Shown one piece after another: positions 1-7,301 of a DNA stretch of 8,814 bases; the stretch's first letter is position 1; each line of letters opens with the position of its first letter. The notes below the pieces were generated by a model, which was not told the DNA's origin, made no database searches, and worked only from the letters and a program-made list of their open reading frames with translations. Source of the stretch: Bacteroidota bacterium (GTDB taxonomy: Bacteria; Bacteroidota; Ignavibacteria; Ignavibacteriales; Melioribacteraceae); the NCBI GenBank assembly GCA_023447335.1, contig JAEXOD010000185.1, positions 1 to 8,814 of the forward strand, given 5' to 3'. The translations under genes and the position numbers were made by a program.

Positions 1-1760
<1,760 letters not shown>

Positions 1761-1761
1761 T

Positions 1762-1783
1762 TATACTGTATTAAAATAGTATA
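1762..1783. repeat. Short inverted repeat in the divergent promoter region
   Basis: TATACT and AGTATA form perfect 6-bp arms around a 10-bp AT-rich spacer. The right arm overlaps the proposed -10 box of the chemoreceptor. It could be an operator for the adjacent AraC-type regulator or another factor, but the arms are short and the composition is low complexity. Confidence 0.25.
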
Positions 1784-1805
1784 TTTAATATTTACTTTTT
1801 GTCAC
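1778..1805 (-). promoter_or_regulatory. Possible sigma70-type promoter for the chemoreceptor
   Basis: Read on the minus strand, GTGACA (1805-1800) and TATACT (1783-1778) are separated by 16 bp, each one mismatch from the classical -35 and -10 hexamers. The start point would fall near 1771, giving a leader of about 25 bases. AT-rich DNA produces such matches by chance, and Bacteroidota-type sigma factors use a different consensus, so this is tentative. Confidence 0.3.
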
Positions 1806-1842
1806 TTTTTTACTAATTTATAGCACAAAATAACAGGATTTT

Positions 1843-2736
1843 ATGAATATTGATTATTTAAAAGTATTGGGAAATTATTATGAATCAACAACCAATTTTA
1901 TTCACGGAAATATTTTTGTAGAATCACTCAATGATATAGGAAAAATCTTTGATTATAAGATAAAACCCCATATTCATACAAGTCTTTTTCAGATCTTAAT
2001 AATAGAAAAATCAGGCGGCTCTTGCATCCTTAATAACGAAGAATTTGTATTTTCGGATAAAGCACTAATTTTAATACCTAACAACGTAATTCATAGTTTT
2101 AAATGGAATACTAATATTGAAGGAAAAGTAATTTCTATTAACACAAATTATTTTGTTTCATTGTTTTTTAATATCTCCGATCTTTATTATTTTTTTGATA
2201 GACCTAAGTTTATTTCTAAAATTCCCAACAATGTGTTTATTCGGATTCATCATTTAGCCACAAACATTTTTAACGAACTTGAAAACAATTCTATATTTGC
2301 AGATAGAATAATTAAAAATATGCTAGAAATATTAATTGTAAATATTTATCGCGATTTAGCATCGGACAAGAGTATAATAATAGGTAAAAATTTACAATCG
2401 GTTAAATTATATAACGAATATAGAAATCTAGTTATAAAAAATGATCAACACAGACATGATTTAGGTTTTTTTACAAAAAGCCTAAAAGTTACTCTAACTA
2501 AATTAAATGAAGCTTGTAAACTAATTACAGGTAAACCCGCTCTAAGCATAATTACCGAACAAATAGTGTATGACGCAAAAATGTTATTAATATATTCTGA
2601 TTTATCAATTTCGGATATAGCAGATAGAATGCATTTTTCTAATCAAAACTATTTTGCACGTTTTTTTAAGAGACATACAACCATGACTCCGCTTGAATTT
2701 AGAAAAAAATCGTTGGTAGATACTAATAATTCTTAA
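1843..2736 (+). CDS. AraC-family transcriptional regulator with N-terminal cupin-like sensor
   Basis: A 297-residue cytoplasmic DNA-binding regulator of usual family length. The N-terminal half (about 25-110) looks like an AraC-type cupin: PHIHTSLFQIL at 42-52 has the paired histidines, and LIPNNVIHSF at 77-86 matches the 'P...H.F' end of the barrel. Residues about 195-290 form the double helix-turn-helix: TKSLKVTLTKLNEACKLITG is the first, and DLSISDIADRMHFSNQNYFA with FFKRHTTMTPLEFRK is the family's highly conserved second. The start is supported by AGGA four bases before the ATG and by an in-frame TAA at 1831-1833. It diverges from the chemoreceptor and converges with ispH. The effector and targets cannot be read from sequence; the divergent chemoreceptor or its own promoter are candidate targets by position only. 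Confidence 0.93.
   Translation: MNIDYLKVLGNYYESTTNFIHGNIFVESLNDIGKIFDYKIKPHIHTSLFQILIIEKSGGSCILNNEEFVFSDKALILIPNNVIHSFKWNTNIEGKVISINTNYFVSLFFNISDLYYFFDRPKFISKIPNNVFIRIHHLATNIFNELENNSIFADRIIKNMLEILIVNIYRDLASDKSIIIGKNLQSVKLYNEYRNLVIKNDQHRHDLGFFTKSLKVTLTKLNEACKLITGKPALSIITEQIVYDAKMLLIYSDLSISDIADRMHFSNQNYFARFFKRHTTMTPLEFRKKSLVDTNNS
2733..2736. other. Shared TTAA palindrome giving both convergent stop codons
   Basis: TTAA contains the plus-strand TAA ending the AraC-type gene (2734-2736) and, read on the other strand, the TAA ending ispH (2735-2733). The two coding regions therefore overlap tail to tail by four bases, with no intergenic space for a terminator hairpin. Confidence 0.9.
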
Positions 2737-3917
2737 TTATTCTTTTCGCCAAAATTAATTAATTTTTCTATTACCGCTTCAACTATAGAATCGGGACAGG
2801 AAGCTCCGCTTGTAAGTGCAATTTTGATATGTGATTTATTCGGTAAATAATTATTTGTTTTTAGTTCAACCTTATTATGAAAATCAAAATGCGATATTTC
2901 TTCTTTTGATATCAAACATCTTTCTGACGAAATATAATAAGTCGGAAATTTTCCTTCCAACAATTCAACCAAATGTGAAGTGTTAGAACTATTATAACCG
3001 CCTACAACAATTGCAAAATCTGCATCAGTTTCTAATAACATTTTGGCGGATACTTGGTTATCGTTTGTTGCATAACACAAAGTATCACGTGTATCTGCAA
3101 AATGATTATTAATATTTTCAGAACCATATTTATTAATCATAACTTGTCTAAAATAATCGGATATTTGCTCAGTTTCGGTTGATAACATTGTTGTTTGATT
3201 TACAACTCCTATACTCTTAAAATCATTTTTAACATCAAAACCTTCCGAGAATTTATCTTTAAAAACGTCTTCAAACATTTGTTGATTTTCAGTTAAAATT
3301 ATGTCTCCTAATATTTTAGCTTCTTCTAAATTTTTTACTACAACTGCCGGTGAATTCTGAATTGTATGTGAAAATGTTGCCCTTGTTTCTTCGTGCAAAT
3401 ATTTACCGTGGATGATAATTGTATTATTTTTTCCGATTAATTCGGCTCTATTCCAAACTTTTTCAACAAAAGGACATGTTGTATTATATTTGTAAGGATC
3501 AATTCCTTTTTGCTTTAATTCGTTTTCAATTTCTACCGTTGTACCAAAAGCAGGAATAATGACAATATCTTCAGAAGTTAAGTTATTAAAATCAATTAAT
3601 CTATTTCCTTTTGTATCCATTAAAAACTTAATCCCTCTTGATAACAAATCCTCGTTAACTATAGGGTTATGTATCATTTCGCTTAATAAAAATATTCTTT
3701 TTTCTTTATTTTTCTCTATAGTATCGTAAGCTATTTCAATAGCATTTTCGACGCCGTAACAAAAACCAAAATGACGTGCGATAAAAAATGTTATATTACC
3801 AAAAGTTACTTCGGCGGGACTAAAATCTCTTTTTCTTGGGTCTGCCGCTTTTCTTTTCGCTTTTAATTCGCTTATAATGTTGCTTTTATATTTTTCCGGA
3901 ATATTAAATTTTTTCAT
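2733..3917 (-). CDS. ispH: 4-hydroxy-3-methylbut-2-enyl diphosphate reductase, long form
   Basis: Last enzyme of the MEP isoprenoid pathway: a cytoplasmic iron-sulfur enzyme reducing HMBPP to IPP and DMAPP. The three cluster-ligand cysteines are in their expected motifs: GFCYGVENA (Cys53), TTCPFVEKVW (Cys148) and DTLCYATNDNQ (Cys281). Also visible are IHNP (82-85), HGKYLHEET (170-178), NQTTMLSTE (240-248), GGYNSSNTSHL (306-316) and TSGASCPDS (369-377), which bind substrate phosphate in the family. At 394 residues it is longer than the roughly 315-residue E. coli type and resembles the long form of cyanobacteria and plants, with about 40 extra N-terminal residues and inserts in the middle. An in-frame TGA two codons upstream fixes the start; no Shine-Dalgarno is evident. 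Transcribed divergently from the rlpA-like gene. Confidence 0.96.
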   Translation of the reverse strand: MKKFNIPEKYKSNIISELKAKRKAADPRKRDFSPAEVTFGNITFFIARHFGFCYGVENAIEIAYDTIEKNKEKRIFLLSEMIHNPIVNEDLLSRGIKFLMDTKGNRLIDFNNLTSEDIVIIPAFGTTVEIENELKQKGIDPYKYNTTCPFVEKVWNRAELIGKNNTIIIHGKYLHEETRATFSHTIQNSPAVVVKNLEEAKILGDIILTENQQMFEDVFKDKFSEGFDVKNDFKSIGVVNQTTMLSTETEQISDYFRQVMINKYGSENINNHFADTRDTLCYATNDNQVSAKMLLETDADFAIVVGGYNSSNTSHLVELLEGKFPTYYISSERCLISKEEISHFDFHNKVELKTNNYLPNKSHIKIALTSGASCPDSIVEAVIEKLINFGEKNN

Positions 3918-4084
3918 ATGTCATAATTTTATTTAGTTAAACTATTTATTGTGATATGTTAAAAAATTAAAAAATATTTAAATAACCAAAAATATTCTTT
4001 ATAAAAACAAGATTTTTAACAATATCTTTTTTATTTTAGAACATCAAAACAATAACAATAAGTTTATTATCCTAAAATTTTTAT
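3918..4084. other. AT-rich divergent intergenic region between ispH and the rlpA-like gene
   Basis: This 167-bp region must hold promoters for both directions. On the minus strand TATTTTTG (3994-3987) fits the Bacteroidota -7 consensus TAnnTTTG, but no TTTG lies at the expected distance upstream. On the plus strand TATTTTAG (4032-4039) misses that consensus by one base. AAAAATATT occurs twice, 18 bp apart (3970-3978 and 3988-3996). No small gene, RNA fold or riboswitch was recognised. Confidence 0.4.
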
Positions 4085-4513
4085 ATGAAATACAATTATT
4101 TAATAGGTTTCGTAATTATTATCATATTTGCGGCGTGTAATCCCGTTCCAAGGTATTTGGAACGAAGCAAAAATATTAATACAAATTACGATATTGATAC
4201 GGCAAAAACCGGTGAAGTTTATATAGGTTTAGCCTCGTATTATGCCGAAAAATTTCACGGAAGACAAACTTCTAACGGCGAAACATATAATATGTATGAT
4301 TTAACTACTGCCTCGCCTGATTTACCATTTGGTTCGATATTAAGAATAACAAATTTAAAAAATAATAAAGCAGTTATAGTTAGAGTTAACGATAGAATGC
4401 CCCCACATCCGGAAAGAATTATTGATTTAAGTTATGGAGCAGCCGAACAATTAGACATGTTAAAAGACGGAGTTGTAAAAGTACAAATAGAAGTACTTGA
4501 ACTTGGAAATTAA
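4085..4513 (+). CDS. RlpA-like double-psi beta-barrel lipoprotein lacking a SPOR domain
   Basis: A small 142-residue predicted lipoprotein. A hydrophobic start (about 5-17) ends in FAAC with Cys18 as the likely lipidated residue. Residues about 45-138 are an RlpA double-psi beta-barrel: GLASYYAEKFHGRQTSNGE (48-66), LPFGS (80-84), ITNLKNNK, VRVNDR (99-104) and RIIDLSYGAAEQLDM (111-125). RlpA proteins act at peptidoglycan; some are lytic transglycosylases cutting naked glycans at septa. Glu66 of NGE and Asp103 of NDR are retained, but the usual AAH.TLPFG is TASPDLPFG here, so the conserved histidine is Ser77, and NDRGP is NDRMP. There is no SPOR domain. No Shine-Dalgarno is seen before the ATG. 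First gene of the four-gene plus-strand run, 17 bp before the next. Enzymatic activity is uncertain. Confidence 0.88.
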   Translation: MKYNYLIGFVIIIIFAACNPVPRYLERSKNINTNYDIDTAKTGEVYIGLASYYAEKFHGRQTSNGETYNMYDLTTASPDLPFGSILRITNLKNNKAVIVRVNDRMPPHPERIIDLSYGAAEQLDMLKDGVVKVQIEVLELGN

Positions 4514-4520
4514 TTTAATA

Positions 4521-4524
4521 AAGG
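4521..4524 (+). promoter_or_regulatory. Ribosome binding site of the acyl-CoA synthetase gene
   Basis: AAGG sits six bases before the ATG at 4531, in the 17-bp gap after the rlpA-like gene. It supports the MNTGIGSFF start and tight coupling. Confidence 0.55.
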
Positions 4525-4530
4525 TTTTAT

Positions 4531-6600
4531 ATGAATACAGGCATAGGTTCATTTTTTTATCCTCAATCTTTGGTTGTTGTGGGTGCATCATCCAAAGAAA
4601 AAAGTATTGGTTACGAACTTACTAATACTATTCTAAAATATGGATATAAAGGGAAGATATATTTAACAAACCCCAAATCCGAAGAAATCTTAGGTCTAAA
4701 ATGTTTTAAAACTATTGAAGATTTACCTGATAATATTGACCTGGCAATTATTGTTGTACCAAAACAGTTTGTTGAAGATTCTATTGATAGCCTAATATTA
4801 AAAGGGATAAAAGGAATTGTACTTATAACAGCCGGATTTAAAGAAACCGGGACTGAAGGAGAAGAAATAGAAAAAAGGATAACCAAAAAGGTTAAAAATG
4901 CCGGAATAAAAATGATTGGTCCTAATTGCATGGGTGTTATAAGCACAATAAACAATATAATGCTTAATGCAACTTTTGTAGCCGAACAACCAATATTCGG
5001 AAATACTGCTTTTGCATCTCAAAGCGGGGCATTAGGTGCGGCTGTTTTAAATTCATTAAGACAAACAGATATTAGATTTGCTCACTTTATAAGTATCGGG
5101 AATAAAGCAGATACTAACGAAAATGATTTAATTGAGTATTGGCAAAATGATATAAATATAAAAACTATATCTCTATACTTAGAAAGTTTTGTTAACGGTG
5201 AAGAATTTATTAAATTGTTTTTAGATAACAAGATCAATAAACCGATAATTATCTTAAAAGCCGGAAGAACAGACGGCGGAATTAAAGCCGCTTCATCTCA
5301 CACCGGTGCATTAAGTAGCTCAGATAAAGTTGTTGATGCGGTTTTAAAACAATTTGGCGTTATTCGTGCTGAAACCGTTAATGATCTTTTTAATACGGCA
5401 AAAGGTTTTGAAAATTTTGTTATTCCCAAAGGGAACAAAGTTGCAGTAATAACAAATGCCGGAGGTCCTGCCATTTTAACAGTCGATAAACTCGAACCGA
5501 ACGATCTTGTTCTTGCCGAGTTAACCGAAGCCACAAAAAACCGATTAAGACAAGTTGTACATCCCGAAGGAAGTGTAAACAATCCAATTGATCTACTTCC
5601 CGGAGGTAATGCAGAAACATTTAAAACAGTAAACGAAATAGTTACGGCAGATCCGAATGTTGATGCTATAATTTCTATATTCGTTGAACCTGTAATGGTA
5701 CAACCACTTCCCGTTATCGAAGCGATTAATAGCATAGGTTCTCCTATTAAACCAATATTTCAAATTGTATTTCCGCTACCTGAGTTTTGGGAAGAATACA
5801 AACAAACCAAAGGAATTAATAAACCGCTATTTAGAACCCCTGAAGAACCTAGCATAATTATCGCAAACATGTTACGGTATAGTAAGTCAATTAATAATTT
5901 GAATAATGATAGGTTAAAGTTATTTAACGGTCGTAACAAAAATGTATTTAATTTTGAAAGCGGTTATATCTCTGCAAATTCGTTAGCATCGGTTTTTAGA
6001 CATTATAATATCCCTTTGCTGGAAGAATTATATATAAAAGCAGCTGATTTTAGAGATTATAAAAATCTAAAATATCCTATTGTTGTTAAGGGAATAAATA
6101 AGGATGCCACTCATAAATCCGATATCGGTGGTGTTATATTAAATATAAATTCATATGAAGAATTTATTTCTGCTTGCCGTTCTATTATTAAAAATTTTGA
6201 CATTAACGGCTTTAAGGTTGAACAGTTTTTAATTCAGCCTTTTATTACTCCGAAATATGAATTGCTTATAGGCGGTATGCGTGATAATAGTTTTGGACCG
6301 ACAATTTCATTTGGATTGGGAGGAAAATTTGTTGAATTATTTGCAGATACAAGTATAAAATCTGCTTATCTCTGCAAACAAGATATAAATGACATGCTAA
6401 ACGAAACAAAAGCAGGAAAAATGTTGAAAGGATTAAGAGGTGAAAAGCCCGTAAATATTGAAGAAATTATTAATATTATCTATAATTGTGCTGTTATGAT
6501 TACCGAAAACAGTAATATTGCGGAATTTGATATTAATCCGCTGGTTATTACTAAAGAAAATAAAGTTTTTGCTATTGACGGAAGAATAAAATTTAAATAA
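4531..6600 (+). CDS. ADP-forming acetate/acyl-CoA ligase, fused alpha and beta subunits
   Basis: A 689-residue cytoplasmic enzyme of the NDP-forming acyl-CoA synthetase family, converting acyl-CoA + ADP + Pi to acid + CoA + ATP. Order: CoA-binding Rossmann domain (about 5-135; VVVGASSKEKSIGYEL, IGPNCMGV); succinyl-CoA-ligase-like domains (about 145-455; SQSGALGAA at 163-171, SSHTGALSSSDK at 255-266); ATP-grasp beta part (about 475-689; KYPIVVKG, THKSDIGGV at 527-535, EFDINPLV at 665-672). His257 is the expected phosphorylated histidine, Glu218 (LYLES) its partner, and His528 the beta-side histidine. All key residues are present. No GNAT domain is attached, so it is not a Pat-type protein acetyltransferase. 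Such enzymes support substrate-level phosphorylation in fermentation of sugars or amino acids. The exact acyl substrate cannot be told. Likely co-transcribed with its neighbours. Confidence 0.93.
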   Translation: MNTGIGSFFYPQSLVVVGASSKEKSIGYELTNTILKYGYKGKIYLTNPKSEEILGLKCFKTIEDLPDNIDLAIIVVPKQFVEDSIDSLILKGIKGIVLITAGFKETGTEGEEIEKRITKKVKNAGIKMIGPNCMGVISTINNIMLNATFVAEQPIFGNTAFASQSGALGAAVLNSLRQTDIRFAHFISIGNKADTNENDLIEYWQNDINIKTISLYLESFVNGEEFIKLFLDNKINKPIIILKAGRTDGGIKAASSHTGALSSSDKVVDAVLKQFGVIRAETVNDLFNTAKGFENFVIPKGNKVAVITNAGGPAILTVDKLEPNDLVLAELTEATKNRLRQVVHPEGSVNNPIDLLPGGNAETFKTVNEIVTADPNVDAIISIFVEPVMVQPLPVIEAINSIGSPIKPIFQIVFPLPEFWEEYKQTKGINKPLFRTPEEPSIIIANMLRYSKSINNLNNDRLKLFNGRNKNVFNFESGYISANSLASVFRHYNIPLLEELYIKAADFRDYKNLKYPIVVKGINKDATHKSDIGGVILNINSYEEFISACRSIIKNFDINGFKVEQFLIQPFITPKYELLIGGMRDNSFGPTISFGLGGKFVELFADTSIKSAYLCKQDINDMLNETKAGKMLKGLRGEKPVNIEEIINIIYNCAVMITENSNIAEFDINPLVITKENKVFAIDGRIKFK

Positions 6601-6621
6601 TTTGCATTAATTAACTATGAG

Positions 6622-6625
6622 AGGA
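6622..6625 (+). promoter_or_regulatory. Ribosome binding site that decides the dipeptidase start
   Basis: AGGA within AGAGGAAG (6620-6627) lies six bases before the ATG at 6632 and only three before the ATG at 6629. The ATG at 6617 lies upstream of it, so starting there would translate the Shine-Dalgarno itself as MRGS. The 6632 start is preferred. Confidence 0.7.
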
Positions 6626-6631
6626 AGTATG

Positions 6632-7294
6632 ATGAAAAGGATATTGTTGTTGTTTTTTGTCATGTCAATTGCTTTAAAAGCACAAGGGGCTTTGGACGAG
6701 ATGGTCAACCCAAAAGAATTGATACCGGATATTGTAATCGATTTAAGGTATAGTGCTGCTGACCATCAGTTTAGAAATTTACCTAACGGAAATGTCCAAC
6801 TGCCTAAGATGTACACTGCTAACGAATGCTTAATGTTATTAAAAGCAGTAAACATGTTAAAAATAGCGCAAGATAGTTTGCGTAAAATTCGAATTCATAA
6901 TGGTGTGAATTATCCCCAAGGCATTGGAATCAAGATTTGGGACGGTTATAGACCAAGAGCAGTGCAATATCTATTATTTGCAGTTTATCCCAATCCTGTA
7001 TATGTTGCAGACCCAACTTCGGGAAGTAAACACAACAGAGGAGGAGCTATTGATTTAACCTTAGTTGATTTAGCAACCGGTCAAGAACTTGCTATGCCGA
7101 CTTTGTTTGACGATTTTAGCGATAAAGCTGCACAGACTTATAATAATCTTTCTCCTACTATTTTAGCAAATAGACAATTATTACGATCTGTTATGTCTCA
7201 AGTTGCCGGATTTTTGCTTTATGATTCAGAATGGTGGCATTATGAAATTCCCGGAGCGTCCGGTTATCCTTTATTAGACTTCCAAATGAAATAG
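6632..7294 (+). CDS. Exported VanX/DdpX-like D-alanyl-D-alanine dipeptidase (peptidase family M15D)
   Basis: Predicted zinc dipeptidase splitting D-Ala-D-Ala. From the preferred start it has 220 residues (225 if the ATG at 6617 is used), close to VanX length plus a signal peptide. The signal is MKRILLLFFVMSIALKAQG with cleavage likely near AQG/A. Mature motifs match the family: IVIDLRYSAADHQF near the start, WDGYRPRAVQ (Arg107, transition-state arginine), SKHNRGGAIDLTL (zinc His134 and Asp141) and SEWWHYE (catalytic Glu200, zinc His203). VanX of resistance clusters is cytosolic; this one appears exported to the periplasm or envelope, and no van genes are near, so a role in wall turnover or dipeptide salvage is more likely than glycopeptide resistance. 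It is 31 bp after the synthetase and 7 bp before the next gene. Confidence 0.93.
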   Translation: MKRILLLFFVMSIALKAQGALDEMVNPKELIPDIVIDLRYSAADHQFRNLPNGNVQLPKMYTANECLMLLKAVNMLKIAQDSLRKIRIHNGVNYPQGIGIKIWDGYRPRAVQYLLFAVYPNPVYVADPTSGSKHNRGGAIDLTLVDLATGQELAMPTLFDDFSDKAAQTYNNLSPTILANRQLLRSVMSQVAGFLLYDSEWWHYEIPGASGYPLLDFQMK

Positions 7295-7298
7295 GTGA
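7293..7298 (+). promoter_or_regulatory. Ribosome binding site overlapping the dipeptidase stop codon
   Basis: AGGTGA begins inside the TAG stop (7292-7294) and sits three bases before the ATG at 7302. Only seven bases separate the two genes, which suggests translational coupling. Confidence 0.6.
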
Positions 7299-7301
7299 CT
7301 T

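Noticed and set aside
1799..1824. Plus-strand promoter for the AraC-type gene (TTGTCA and TATAGC)
   Set aside because: The spacer is only 14 bp and the -10 match is poor.
3970..3996. Direct repeat AAAAATATT with 18-bp period as an operator pair
   Set aside because: The region is almost pure A and T, so a nine-base AT-only repeat is expected by chance.
4611..5735. Several minus-strand open frames inside the acyl-CoA ligase gene
   Set aside because: All are antisense to conserved catalytic motifs of the ligase, have no family signature, and lack plausible ribosome binding sites.
4531..6600. Protein lysine acetyltransferase (Pat-type) instead of acyl-CoA ligase
   Set aside because: No GNAT domain is present at either end, and the phosphohistidine and ATP-grasp residues are intact.
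6617..6631. Upstream ATG as the start of the dipeptidase
   Set aside because: Starting at 6617 would translate the AGAGGAAG ribosome binding site as MRGS; the ATG at 6632 has proper spacing and gives a cleaner signal peptide. The ATG at 6629 remains possible.
6601..6631. Terminator between the ligase and dipeptidase genes
   Set aside because: No stem-loop followed by a T run is present; the gap is too short and unstructured.
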